This document shows, one piece after another, positions 10,169-19,798 of a stretch of 64,000 nucleotides of DNA. This DNA is from an uncultured Erythrobacter sp. (GTDB lineage Bacteria; Pseudomonadota; Alphaproteobacteria; Sphingomonadales; Sphingomonadaceae). The stretch lies in contig CANLVN010000003.1 of NCBI GenBank assembly GCA_947494705.1, forward strand, positions 793,038 through 857,037. Reading direction: 5' to 3'. The translations under genes and the position numbers were made by a program. Each line of letters begins with the position of its first letter. Position 1 is the stretch's first letter. The notes beneath the pieces are model-generated. The model saw nothing but the letters and a program-made list of their open reading frames with translations. It searched no databases and was not told the origin of the DNA.

Positions 10169-11706
10169 TGTCCGTATCCCGGTTCGCTCGCGACGCGCAC
10201 TGCTTCGCGCGCAGCCGCGATCAGGGCGCCGGCCTTTGCGCGGCATTCGGCGAGTTCGGAATCGGGGTCGCTGTCGGCAACGATGCCTGCGCCAGCCTGT
10301 ACGTGCATTGTGCCATCTTTCACCACTGCGGTTCTCAGGACGATGCACGAATCGACCGAGCCGTCCGGCGCGAAATAGCCGACACCCCCGGCATAGGCAC
10401 CGCGCGTTTCGGGCTCGAGCCCGGCGATGATCTCGCATGCGCGGATCTTGGGAGCGCCCGACACCGTGCCCGCCGGAAAGCCTGCGAAAAGCGCGTCGAG
10501 CGCGTCCTTGTCCGGGGCCAACTGGCCGATCACATTGCTGACGATATGCATGACATGGCTGTAGCGCTCGATGGTGAAGCTGTCAGTCACCTCGACGCTG
10601 CCACGTGCAGCAACGCGGCCCACGTCGTTGCGGCCAAGATCGAGCAACATGAGATGTTCAGCGCGTTCCTTTGGATCGGCGAGCAGACTGGCCTCATTCG
10701 CCCGGTCCAGAGCCGGGGTTTCGCCGCGTGGGCGCGTGCCGGCAATGGGCCGGATGGTGACTTCACCATCCCTGACGCGCACGAGGATTTCGGGGCTGGA
10801 GCCGACAATCGCGAAACCGGGCAGGTCGAGGAAATAGAGGAAGGGCGAGGGGTTTACCCGCCGCAAGCTGCGGTAAAGTTCCAGCGGCGGCAGTTCGAAC
10901 GGACAGGTGAAACGTTGGGCGAGCACCACCTGGAAGATATCGCCCGCGACAATGTAGTCCTTCGCGCGCGCAACCATCGCCTTGTAGTCATCGCCTGCCA
11001 TAACCGGCTTGAGGTCCGGTTCGGGCGTGTCGCCGGACAGGCGCGGCTCCGCGGGGCGGGGCTGGGATAGCGCGCGCAAGGTCTCGTCGATGCGCTCCCC
11101 TGCAGCGGCGATGGCGGCGTCGGGATCGGCCGCGCTCCAGATCGGCGCGATGCAGAACAGCTCGTCGCTCAAGCCATCGAAGACAAGGATCACGGTGGGC
11201 CGAACGAACAGCATGTCGGGCAGGTCCAGCTCGCTCGGCTCGGCGCGCGGCAGGGTTTCGACGAGGCCGATCGTCTCGTATCCGAAATATCCCACAAGGC
11301 AGGCTAGCGCAGGCGGAAGAGCGTCAGGCGTGTCGATCCGGCAGGCATCGGCTAGGGCGCGCAACTCGCTCATCGCATCGCGCTCGCACGGCTCGAAGGC
11401 TTCGCGGTCTGCTTTCCAGTTGCGGTTGATCGCGGCGTCGCCCTCGCTTGCGCGGAAAACCAGATCGGGATCGAGACCGAGCAGCGAATAGCGCCCGCGA
11501 ACCTCTCCACCTTCGACCGATTCAAGCAGGAAGTCTCCGCGCCCACCGGCCATCAGACGCCGTGCAGCTCCGACCGGCGTGTCGCAATCCGCGACGACTT
11601 TCCGCCACACCAGTGCAGGCGCGTCCCGGGAAAGCGCCTGTGCGGCTTCGGCCACATTTTGCAGGCCATTGGGCGAGGAAGCGGGTGGGGGCGCGGTGTC
11701 GGTCAC
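10165..11706 (-). CDS. trpE: anthranilate synthase component I
   Basis: Makes anthranilate from chorismate with ammonia from TrpG. The 513-residue product has the N-terminal feedback domain with an LLES-type segment (GDFLLESVEGG). The C-terminal chorismate-binding domain shows IRPIAGTRPRG, LMLLDLGRNDVGRV, YSHVMHIVSNV, FPAGTVSGAPKIRA, GAYAGGVGYF and VQAGAGIVADS. The first codon appears to be GTG at 11706, 24 bp after ppiD; no clear ribosome site precedes it and no internal ATG fits, so the start is the weak point. No leader peptide or attenuator precedes it. Confidence 0.95.
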   Translation of the reverse strand: MTDTAPPPASSPNGLQNVAEAAQALSRDAPALVWRKVVADCDTPVGAARRLMAGGRGDFLLESVEGGEVRGRYSLLGLDPDLVFRASEGDAAINRNWKADREAFEPCERDAMSELRALADACRIDTPDALPPALACLVGYFGYETIGLVETLPRAEPSELDLPDMLFVRPTVILVFDGLSDELFCIAPIWSAADPDAAIAAAGERIDETLRALSQPRPAEPRLSGDTPEPDLKPVMAGDDYKAMVARAKDYIVAGDIFQVVLAQRFTCPFELPPLELYRSLRRVNPSPFLYFLDLPGFAIVGSSPEILVRVRDGEVTIRPIAGTRPRGETPALDRANEASLLADPKERAEHLMLLDLGRNDVGRVAARGSVEVTDSFTIERYSHVMHIVSNVIGQLAPDKDALDALFAGFPAGTVSGAPKIRACEIIAGLEPETRGAYAGGVGYFAPDGSVDSCIVLRTAVVKDGTMHVQAGAGIVADSDPDSELAECRAKAGALIAAAREAVRVASEPGYGQ

Positions 11707-11730
11707 TCTTTGTCGGGCAGCGGGCGGGTT

Positions 11731-13671
11731 CTAGTTTGCGCCCGACAGCGCCGCGCGCAGGGCTTCGATGGCGTCCTCGTTGCGCTCGACACCCATCTCA
11801 TCGCGAACGGCGCGGGCAAGCTGCGCGTTATATTCAGCGGCAAGGGCAGGCTGGAGCGATGCGAGGGTTTCATCCACTGTCGCGTCGCCTTCCTCGATTT
11901 CGGCGACTTCGATGTCGTCGAGTTCCACAACAAACCAGCCCAGCTCGTTCGAATTTTCCAACTTCTTGACCGATCCTTCGGCCATCGAGAACAGCAGGAC
12001 GACTGGCGGCGGAATGCGCTGTTGCTGCGAATTGGCGATCAGTTCGCGGCGGCTGAGACTGATCGGCTCGACGCGGGCCTGAACCACGTCTTCCTCGCGC
12101 AGAGCCTGTGTCATCGACATGCCCTCGCGCACTTTGGTGAGCACGCGATCTGCGACTTCGCCAGCGGCCTTGTTACCCTCTGCCCGAGCCCACGCAGCTG
12201 CGATCGCTTCGCGGACTTCGGCGAGAGGTGGTGCAGCGCTCTCCGTGATTTCCTGCACGTCGAAGACAAGGAACTGCTCGCCAGGCACGATCTCGGCCAA
12301 TTGAGGTTCGCTTTCGTCCATCTGGAATGCGACATCGATAACGGGTCGCAGCCCCTCGGCAAGGTTCTGACCCGCATCATTGAAAAGGCGCCCGTCAGCG
12401 GTCACTTCCTCGACGGTGTCGACTTCGAGGTCGAAGCGTTCGGCGACGTCGACCAGCGAGGTGCCGGTGTCGACCAGTTCCTCGATTTGCGCCGAAAGAT
12501 CGATCAAACGGCCCGCGAGAGCTTCCTGTTTCAGCTCTTCCTCGATTTCGCCACGCACCTGCGCGAGCGTGCGTGCAGGCGTGCGTTCGACATCGTCGAC
12601 CCGCGCGACATACCAGCCAAGTGAGCTGCGCGCGGGGTCGACCACTTCGCCTTCGTCGCCTGCAAAGACTTCCTCGCTTAGCGCCAGGCTGGTCGCGGAA
12701 GCCAACGCTTCGCGTTCGGAAAGCGGTTGGCTGGACACGTTGAAGCCCGCCCCCCGCGCCGCCGCTTCGAGCGACGTGCCGGACCGGATGCGTTCGACCA
12801 GCGCTTGTGCTGCGGCCTGCGTCGGCACAACGAAGGTCGACACCGCGCGGCGTTCTTGCGCGTCGTATTCTTCGGCATCGCGCTCGAAACGCCGGGCGAT
12901 CTGCGCGTCGGTTGCGGTAAAGTCGCTATTGATCGTGTCTGCGCCGAATCGCGCAAAGCGGAGCGTGCGGCGCTCGGGCAGGATGAAATCCGCTCGGTTG
13001 GCGCTGTAGAATTCGGTGAGTTGCTCGTCGGTGGGGTCGTCTTCAGGAGCGAATTCGGCGCTCGGGATCAGCGCGATCTGGCCTTCACGTCGTTCGAGTA
13101 CGAGCGCTGCATATTGCTGTGCCGCCGCGCGCGGCAATTGCGGCGAGGCAAACGCAGGACGCAGCACCATCTGCGCGAGCAGGCCCGAGGCAATATCTTC
13201 GCGCAACTGGGCATCGGTGATCCCTTGCTGGCGCAAGGCCGCTTCGTATGTCGCCTGGTCGAAATCGCCGGTGAGGTTGCGGAATGCTCCGATCTTGAGG
13301 ATTTCGCTGTTCACGAGGTTGTCGCCCGCGCGCAGTCCGTATTTCTGAGCAAATTGGCCGATCGCGATGCGGTCGATTAGCAGTTCCAGCTCGCCTTCCA
13401 GGCCGCCGCCGGCGATGAATTGGGGCATGGTCAGCGTCGGGTTGTCCTCACGCGCACGGTCCAGGCCGTTATTGACGGCTCCGGTGACTTCATTGCTGGA
13501 CAGCTCGCGATCGCCGACCACGGCAATCTTGTCATCTCCGGTCAGGCCCCCGAACGTCGCCGATCCGGTGACATCGGCCATCGCAAACGCAAATCCGACG
13601 AGGATAAGGAACCCGATAAAGATCGGCAGGCCGATTTTCGACTGGAAGAAATTACGGAACAGCGAAATCAT
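11731..13671 (-). CDS. ppiD: PpiD-like periplasmic peptidyl-prolyl isomerase (SurA/PpiD family)
   Basis: Membrane-anchored periplasmic foldase or chaperone that helps newly exported proteins. The 646-residue product starts MISLFRNFFQSKIGLPIF with a single membrane helix at about residues 12-32. A SurA_N-like helical domain follows, then parvulin-type PPIase regions in the middle, including LGWYVARVDDVE, and more helical chaperone-like segments to the C-terminus. It begins a long same-strand run leading into trpE. The ATG at 13671 is used; 15 extra upstream codons lack support. Parvulin motifs are weak, so it may act mainly as a chaperone. Confidence 0.88.
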   Translation of the reverse strand: MISLFRNFFQSKIGLPIFIGFLILVGFAFAMADVTGSATFGGLTGDDKIAVVGDRELSSNEVTGAVNNGLDRAREDNPTLTMPQFIAGGGLEGELELLIDRIAIGQFAQKYGLRAGDNLVNSEILKIGAFRNLTGDFDQATYEAALRQQGITDAQLREDIASGLLAQMVLRPAFASPQLPRAAAQQYAALVLERREGQIALIPSAEFAPEDDPTDEQLTEFYSANRADFILPERRTLRFARFGADTINSDFTATDAQIARRFERDAEEYDAQERRAVSTFVVPTQAAAQALVERIRSGTSLEAAARGAGFNVSSQPLSEREALASATSLALSEEVFAGDEGEVVDPARSSLGWYVARVDDVERTPARTLAQVRGEIEEELKQEALAGRLIDLSAQIEELVDTGTSLVDVAERFDLEVDTVEEVTADGRLFNDAGQNLAEGLRPVIDVAFQMDESEPQLAEIVPGEQFLVFDVQEITESAAPPLAEVREAIAAAWARAEGNKAAGEVADRVLTKVREGMSMTQALREEDVVQARVEPISLSRRELIANSQQQRIPPPVVLLFSMAEGSVKKLENSNELGWFVVELDDIEVAEIEEGDATVDETLASLQPALAAEYNAQLARAVRDEMGVERNEDAIEALRAALSGAN

Positions 13672-13737
13672 TGAGTATTGGTCCTGAGAGAAATATTCGC
13701 GGGCACCGCCACCCAAAGGGGGTGGAACCGAAGCGGC

Positions 13738-13766
13738 GCTTTATCGGCCCTGCGACCTCGCGGCAA
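13738..13766 (-). promoter_or_regulatory. candidate promoter for ppiD-trpE
   Basis: Minus strand TTGCCG (13761-13766), 17-bp spacer, TAAAGC (13738-13743), about 70 bp upstream of ppiD in the divergent region shared with tpiA. A small hairpin (CCACCC/GGGTGG, 13709-13725) lies in the leader. Suggestive only. Confidence 0.4.
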
Positions 13767-13781
13767 CAGGTTGTGATGCTT

Positions 13782-13809
13782 TTGACTAAACTTGTCACCT
13801 TGGCTAGCG
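13782..13809 (+). promoter_or_regulatory. candidate promoter for tpiA
   Basis: TTGACT (13782-13787), a 16-bp spacer and CTAGCG (13804-13809), about 70 bp upstream of tpiA. The GGCTAGCGG string is shared with the candidate promoter at 30757-30786. Confidence 0.45.
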
Positions 13810-13876
13810 GACCGCACCCTGCCTCCCTAAGTCGGGACAAAGATTCGATGCGAAGTTCAATAATTCTCGGGAAACG

Positions 13877-14644
13877 ATGATGACCCAGCGGCCCTATATC
13901 GTTGGAAACTGGAAGATGCACGGCACTCGCGCCATGCTATCCGAAGCGCGCGCGATCGACCGCGCGGCCCAGCGACACATGAAGGTCGAGGTGGCGATTG
14001 CGCCGCCTTACACCCTGATACACCCGGTCCACCGCGAGGCCGAGCAGATCGCCGTGGGCGCGCAGGATTGCCACGAACACGATGGCGGCGCGCATACCGG
14101 GGATATCTCGGCTGCGATGATCGCGGATGCGGGCGGCAAGTTCGTGATCCTGGGCCATAGCGAGCGGCGCGAAGGTCATGGCGAAAAGGACGCGCTGATC
14201 CGGGCCAAGGCAGAAAGCGCGCTGGCCGCGGGGCTGCGCATCATCATGTGCTGCGGCGAAAGCGGTGAAACCCGTGACAAGGGCAATGCGGTCGCCTTCG
14301 TCAAGAAGCAGCTGAAGGCCTCGCTTCCGAAGGAAATCGAGGAGCCGGTGGAAAAGCTCACGGTCGCCTATGAGCCGATCTGGGCGATTGGCACCGGCAA
14401 GACTGCCACGCTCGAGGATATCGCCGAAATGCACGGCGAAATCCGCAAGCTGCTCGTCTCGCTCTATGGCGAGGAAGCGGGCAGCGAAGTGCGCATTCTA
14501 TACGGTGGTTCGGTCAAGCCGGAAAACGCTGCGGAAATCATCGGCACGGCAGAGGTCGGCGGCGCTCTGGTGGGCGGGGCCAGCCTCACCGCCGACAGCT
14601 TCATGGGCATTGCCATGGCCGCGACGGAGTCGGTCGAAGGGTAA
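13877..14644 (+). CDS. tpiA: triosephosphate isomerase
   Basis: Interconverts dihydroxyacetone phosphate and glyceraldehyde 3-phosphate in central carbon metabolism. The 255-residue TIM barrel starts MMTQRPYIVGNWKMHG. Catalytic residues are Lys13 (NWKMHG), His94 (LGHSERR) and Glu166 (AYEPIWAIGTGK); the phosphate-binding YGGSVKPENA and GALVGGASL motifs are intact. Two adjacent ATG codons (13877, 13880) could start it. It is divergent from ppiD, and secG follows after 81 bp, a common alphaproteobacterial order. Confidence 0.97.
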   Translation: MMTQRPYIVGNWKMHGTRAMLSEARAIDRAAQRHMKVEVAIAPPYTLIHPVHREAEQIAVGAQDCHEHDGGAHTGDISAAMIADAGGKFVILGHSERREGHGEKDALIRAKAESALAAGLRIIMCCGESGETRDKGNAVAFVKKQLKASLPKEIEEPVEKLTVAYEPIWAIGTGKTATLEDIAEMHGEIRKLLVSLYGEEAGSEVRILYGGSVKPENAAEIIGTAEVGGALVGGASLTADSFMGIAMAATESVEG

Positions 14645-14725
14645 GGAGCGCGTCGCACCGCTTGCCCTTGTGCCCGTGCATCCCTAAATGCGCGCCTGAA
14701 ACAACGCACCAGTCAGAAGAAAACC

Positions 14726-15148
14726 ATGTCCCTGTTCATCATCCTTACCGTCATCCAGGCCCTGATCGCCGCCGCTTTGGTCGGCGTCGTTCTCATGCAG
14801 CGCAGCGAGGGTGGGGGTCTCGGCATCGGCGGTTCGCCGGGCGGCGCTTTGGGCGCTCGCGGGGCAGCGGACTTCATGACTCGCGCGACCAAGTGGCTGG
14901 CGGTTGCCTTCGTTGGCTTCTCGATCCTTCTCGCCGCGATGGCGGTTGCCGAATCGCGCAGCGGTGAGATCAGTTCGACGCTCGATCGCGACGTGGCCGC
15001 TCCGGCGAGCGACGACCTGCTGGGCGAACCGAGTGCGGGGGCAGAGGGCTCTGACGGCCTTCTCGAAGAAGAGCGCGCAACCGGCGCGGTCGGCGATCCG
15101 CTGGCTGAACCCGAAGACGGCGTGGTCTCACCGGTTCCAGCCGAGTAA
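14726..15148 (+). CDS. secG: SecG, preprotein translocase subunit
   Basis: Small subunit of the SecYEG channel that speeds protein export. The 140-residue product has two membrane helices (about residues 1-22 and 52-72) around the conserved loop VVLMQRSEGGGLGIGGSPGG. The acidic C-terminal tail rich in Glu, Asp and Ala is longer than in enterobacterial SecG (about 110 residues), as often in alphaproteobacteria. It sits between tpiA and pyrG on the same strand. Confidence 0.92.
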   Translation: MSLFIILTVIQALIAAALVGVVLMQRSEGGGLGIGGSPGGALGARGAADFMTRATKWLAVAFVGFSILLAAMAVAESRSGEISSTLDRDVAAPASDDLLGEPSAGAEGSDGLLEEERATGAVGDPLAEPEDGVVSPVPAE

Positions 15149-15224
15149 GAATAACTCACATTTGTGGAAAGTTGCGCAGATTGGCGCAGCAATTCGCTTG
15201 CCTTCCGTAACCCTGCACCCTTAA

Positions 15225-16874
<1,650 letters not shown>

Positions 16875-16989
16875 CAGGCGATCAGACCTGCGCCACGGCC
16901 GTTCCGCAGCAATATTTCGCGAGCGGCGCCCGGAAGTGTCCCATTTTAACAATAATTAGAATTAGCCCTTGCGTTCCGTACACCTTGAG

Positions 16990-17291
16990 GCTTACCACCG
17001 GGTCAACCTTCAGGTTTTCATAAGGGCTGTTCGTTAGCCTGCACCTTGCCGCCGCCGCTTACACGGCAACGGAAAGCTTGCTTTCGATAGGCCGCTCAAC
17101 TGGAGGCACATAGGGCGCTGGGTTTTCAAGAGTTTCGCAGCAGGCCGGCTTCAGTGCCGGCGATCGCAAGGATCAGCTGCACCAAGCTCGGGTCGGTTTG
17201 ACTGTCTTCTGCGACCCGGATGGTCAACACCGCGACGAGGCGGCTTCATAGTCGCGGGGGCGGATCCTTTCGGGTCCGCCCCCAACTTTTT
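16990..17291 (+). ncRNA. candidate structured non-coding RNA ending at an intrinsic terminator
   Basis: The stretch between pyrG and the heat-shock gene (16875-17377) has no supported gene but is packed with short perfect hairpins on the plus strand: TTGCCG/CGGCAA (17046-17069), GAAAG-CTTG-CTTTC (17072-17085), GCCGGC/GCCGGC (17144-17161), CGGGTC/GACCCG (17189-17218) and CGCGAC/GTCGCG (17231-17256). A strong GC stem with a T-run ends it. An AT-rich patch at about 16943-16966 could hold the promoter. The 5' end is a guess. A 6S-like or other trans-acting RNA is possible; I could not match it to tmRNA, RNase P RNA or SRP RNA. It could also be a long pyrG 3' UTR. Confidence 0.5.
17256..17291 (+). 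terminator. intrinsic terminator
   Basis: GGGGGCGGATCC, a TTTC loop, then GGGTCCGCCCCC (17272-17283), followed by AACTTTTT. The T-run is on the plus strand only, so it ends plus-strand transcription from the pyrG side. Confidence 0.85.
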
Positions 17292-17328
17292 CAGTTAGTG
17301 ATTGCGCCTAAACTAGGCTTACCGTGTT

Positions 17329-17379
17329 AGGCCGTTAATCAGGCCCGGTAATCAGGCCCGGTAATCAGGCCCGGTAATC
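17329..17379. repeat. 13-bp tandem repeat, three perfect copies plus one degenerate
   Basis: AGGCCCGGTAATC occurs at 17341-17353, 17354-17366 and 17367-17379, preceded by a 12-bp degenerate copy (17329-17340). The stop codon of the adjacent hsp20 gene (17378-17380) uses the end of the last copy. It is probably a slippage product. Confidence 0.9.
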
Positions 17380-17860
17380 AGGCAGCGTCAGCGGACTTAT
17401 CGTCGCCGTCGGTGGGTACAGCGGTCAGCTTGCCAGCACCCCCGCCAACCATGATTTTCTTGGGCCTCATAGCCTCGGGTACTTCGCGCACGAGGTCGAT
17501 CACCAGCAGTCCGTCGGCGAGGTCGGCGTTCTCGACCCGTACATAGTCGGCCAATTCGAAACGACGTTCGAAACCGCGATTGGCGATGCCGACGTGGATC
17601 AGTTCGGAGCCGTCATCGGTGTCTTCGCGCTTTCCGCCCTGGACGACGAGCAGGTTCTGCTGCGCCGTGATGTCGATATCCTGCGGACGGAAGCCGGCAA
17701 CGGCCAGTGTGATGCGGTAATTGTCTTCGCCGCGCTTCGCGATGTTGAAGGGCGGATAATTGTCGCCCGAAGAGGCGCGCGTCTGGTTTTCGAGCAAGTC
17801 GAACAAGCGGTCGAAACCAACGGTGCTGCGGCGATAAGGGGTAAAATCGAGATGTGACAT
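17378..17860 (-). CDS. small heat-shock protein (Hsp20/IbpA-type)
   Basis: ATP-independent holdase that binds unfolding proteins during heat stress. The 160-residue product starts MSHLDFTPYRRSTVGFDRLFD, a typical IbpA-like N-terminus. The alpha-crystallin domain spans about residues 35-130, with YRITLAVAGF, the QNLLVVQG strand and a GFERRFELADYV motif. The ATG at 17860 follows AGAGGA. Its 110-nt leader ends in a ROSE-like thermometer and a heat-shock-type promoter lies upstream, so it is probably controlled by temperature at both transcription and translation. Its stop codon lies in a 13-bp tandem repeat. Confidence 0.93.
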   Translation of the reverse strand: MSHLDFTPYRRSTVGFDRLFDLLENQTRASSGDNYPPFNIAKRGEDNYRITLAVAGFRPQDIDITAQQNLLVVQGGKREDTDDGSELIHVGIANRGFERRFELADYVRVENADLADGLLVIDLVREVPEAMRPKKIMVGGGAGKLTAVPTDGDDKSADAA

Positions 17861-17972
17861 AAGTGCAAATCCTCTTGTCTGAGCAATTTGAAACCAAGCG
17901 GGCCTGCGACATGCAGCACCCACCGTTATGTTGCCGCCGATGGCTTCCCGAGACTGGCGAAACCGGGCGACA
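17861..17972 (-). promoter_or_regulatory. ROSE-like RNA thermometer in the hsp20 leader
   Basis: Just before the ATG, the leader pairs AUUGCUC (17881-17887) with GAGGAUU (17868-17874), closing a six-base loop over the Shine-Dalgarno. The pairing includes a U-U and a G-G mismatch, the hallmark of ROSE elements, whose last hairpin uses UUGCU against AGGA. Upstream the leader can form further small hairpins (CCCG/CGGG, CTGC/GCAG), as in ROSE. Assigned by pattern, not by folding software. Confidence 0.75.
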
Positions 17973-17978
17973 CACACT

Positions 17979-18006
17979 AGTTAGGGCAGGAGAAAACGCT
18001 TTCAAG
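17979..18006 (-). promoter_or_regulatory. candidate heat-shock promoter of hsp20
   Basis: Minus strand CTTGAA (18001-18006), 16-bp spacer, CTAACT (17979-17984). The -35 fits the RpoH consensus CTTGAA; the -10 is only a partial match. The inferred start near 17972 gives the leader that carries the ROSE-like hairpins. Confidence 0.5.
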
Positions 18007-18037
18007 AGGTCCGAGACGGGCCTGACGGGATCGAAAC

Positions 18038-18301
18038 ATGACCACACCGACGATCGATATCTACACGAAGTTCGCATGCCCTTTCTGCGTGCGCGCCAAG
18101 CGCCTGCTTTCCGACAAGGGTGCCGAATTCAACGAATATGACATCACGATGGGCGGGCCCAAGCGCGAGGAAATGCTGAGCCGTGCTCCCCAAGCGCGTA
18201 CAGTGCCGCAGATCTTCATCGGCGACACTCATGTCGGTGGATCGGATGAACTCGCCGCTCTCGAAAACGAGGGCAAGCTTGACGCCTTGCTCGCGGGCTA
18301 G
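18038..18301 (+). CDS. grxC: glutaredoxin (GrxC type)
   Basis: Glutathione-dependent thiol-disulfide oxidoreductase. The 87-residue product shows the dithiol active site C14-P-F-C17, the cis-proline motif TVPQIFIG and the GG(S/T)DEL glutathione-binding motif (GGSDELAAL). It is divergent from hsp20 and followed after 27 bp by a Nit-type amidase and a DUF1178 gene, a conserved alphaproteobacterial trio that hints at a shared role in thiol or glutathione upkeep. Confidence 0.95.
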   Translation: MTTPTIDIYTKFACPFCVRAKRLLSDKGAEFNEYDITMGGPKREEMLSRAPQARTVPQIFIGDTHVGGSDELAALENEGKLDALLAG

Positions 18302-18328
18302 GGTTCGCAGATTGGCGCTGACAGACAG

Positions 18329-19147
18329 ATGACCAAGATCGCGGTTCTCCAGATGAACTCCGGCATCGATCCGGAGGCGAACTTTGCCATGATCGCGCAG
18401 GCCGCAAACGAGGCGGCAAGGGGGGGCGCGCAGGTGCTCTTCACCCCCGAAATGTCGATCCTGCTCGACCGCGACCGCAAGCGCGCAGCGTCATGGATCG
18501 AAAGCGATGCGCCAGAGGCCATGATCGGACGGCTCAAGGACGTCGCGCGAAACAGCAATATCGACTTGGCCATCGGCTCCATGCCGGTCGCGGCATCAGG
18601 CGGGAAATTCGCCAACCGCGCGTTCTACATCCGCGCCGACGGTGGCGAGCCGGTCACCTATGACAAGGTCCACATGTTCGATGTAGAGCTTTCGACAGGA
18701 GAGAGCTGGCGCGAGAGCAACGCGTATGAAGCAGGCACCCAGGCGGTGACGGTCGAGGAGACGCCATTGGGGCGCCTCGGCCTGACGATCTGCTACGACA
18801 TGCGCTTTCCCGCGCTTTTCGAGGCGCTGGGTCAGCGCAAATGCGATTGCCTTGCCGTGCCCGCCGCCTTCACCAAACCAACCGGCGCGGCGCACTGGCA
18901 CGTCCTGTTGCGCGCCCGCGCGGTCGAGGCCAGCGCCTTCGTCATTGCGGCCGCGCAGGTTGGTAGCCACGAAGACGGGCGCGAGACCTATGGCCACAGT
19001 CTTGTCGTCGATCCTTGGGGCGAAGTCCTGCTCGATATGGGTGGGGAGAAGCCGGGCCTCGGTTTCTGCCACATCGACATGAGCCGGATCGACGAAGTGC
19101 GCGGGCAGGTGCCCAGCCTTGCCAACCGTCGCAAAATCCCCAACTGA
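18329..19147 (+). CDS. Nit-type carbon-nitrogen hydrolase (probable deaminated glutathione amidase)
   Basis: Nitrilase-superfamily amidase of 272 residues with the full catalytic set Glu41 (TPEMS), Lys113 (YDKVHMFDVEL) and Cys155 (ICYDMRFP). The YDKVHMFDVEL and CYDMRFP strings, and QVGSHEDGRETYGHSLVVDPWG near the C-terminus, are characteristic of the Nit1/YbeM branch, whose members repair glutathione deaminated by aminotransferases. The neighbouring glutaredoxin fits such a role. Substrate assignment is by subfamily resemblance; omega-amidase is the main alternative. Confidence 0.88.
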   Translation: MTKIAVLQMNSGIDPEANFAMIAQAANEAARGGAQVLFTPEMSILLDRDRKRAASWIESDAPEAMIGRLKDVARNSNIDLAIGSMPVAASGGKFANRAFYIRADGGEPVTYDKVHMFDVELSTGESWRESNAYEAGTQAVTVEETPLGRLGLTICYDMRFPALFEALGQRKCDCLAVPAAFTKPTGAAHWHVLLRARAVEASAFVIAAAQVGSHEDGRETYGHSLVVDPWGEVLLDMGGEKPGLGFCHIDMSRIDEVRGQVPSLANRRKIPN

Positions 19148-19156
19148 AGCTCAACG

Positions 19157-19639
19157 ATGATCGTGTACGACCTCCACTGCGACCAGGGCCACCGCTTCGA
19201 ATGCTGGTTTCGTTCGTCGTCCGATTTCTCGGATCAGGCGGAGCGTGGCCTTGTCACCTGTCCGAATTGCGCCTCAACCGAAGTGGGCAAGGCTCCCATG
19301 GCTCCCTCCGTCCCGGTGAAAGGCAACCAGCGCGACACGTCCACCCGTCCGAGCAAACCCGCGCAGGAAGGCGAGGGCATGATGGCAGGTGGTTCGATCC
19401 CGCCCGAAGTTCAAAAGGCGATGCGCGCGCTTGCCGAGGCGCAGGCCAAGGCTCTCTCGAAAAGCCGCTATGTCGGCGAAAGCCTCGCCGATGAAGCGCG
19501 CGCGATGCATTATGGCGACAAGGACCTCGAGGCGATCCACGGCAAGGCGACGCTCGAAGAGGCGAAGGAATTGCTGGAGGAAGGCGTCCCGGTTGCGCCG
19601 CTGCTGGCGCCGTTCACGCCGCCCGACGAACTCAATTGA
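19157..19639 (+). CDS. DUF1178 family protein with zinc-ribbon-like N-terminus
   Basis: A 160-residue conserved alphaproteobacterial protein of unknown function. The N-terminus MIVYDLHCDQGHRFECWF has a C-x3-H pair and is followed by CPNC at about residues 32-35, together resembling a small zinc ribbon. A basic, flexible middle and a C-terminal segment rich in Glu and Ala with EEAKELLEEGVPVAPL complete it. It lies 9 bp after the Nit amidase and is surely cotranscribed. The tRNA-Arg promoter seems to overlap its stop codon. Confidence 0.85.
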   Translation: MIVYDLHCDQGHRFECWFRSSSDFSDQAERGLVTCPNCASTEVGKAPMAPSVPVKGNQRDTSTRPSKPAQEGEGMMAGGSIPPEVQKAMRALAEAQAKALSKSRYVGESLADEARAMHYGDKDLEAIHGKATLEEAKELLEEGVPVAPLLAPFTPPDELN

Positions 19640-19663
19640 ATCGCAAGACAGCGCTGCTATGGA
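19636..19663 (+). promoter_or_regulatory. candidate tRNA-Arg promoter
   Basis: TTGAAT (19636-19641), 16-bp spacer, TATGGA (19658-19663), ending 10 bp before the tRNA. The -35 overlaps the stop codon of the DUF1178 gene. Confidence 0.45.
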
Positions 19664-19672
19664 GTCTCGCGG

Positions 19673-19749
19673 GACCCCGTAGCTCAGCCGGATAGAGCAC
19701 CAGATTCCTAATCTGGGGGCCGCGTGTTCGAATCACGCCGGGGTCACCA
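19673..19749 (+). tRNA. tRNA-Arg, anticodon CCT
   Basis: A complete 77-nt cloverleaf: acceptor GACCCCG/CGGGGTC, D arm GCTC/GAGC, anticodon stem CCAGA/TCTGG with loop TTCCTAA (anticodon CCT at 19707-19709, reading AGG), T arm GCGTG-TTCGAAT-CACGC, discriminator A and an encoded CCA at 19747-19749. Confidence 0.97.
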
Positions 19750-19798
19750 CTCTGATCGCATTATGCCCGCATGTTTTCAGGCCACGCATGGTCTTGGC

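Noticed and set aside
16990..17291. tmRNA or RNase P RNA
   Set aside because: No tag-peptide reading frame of the ANDN type, no encoded CCA acceptor end and no conserved RNase P core were visible.
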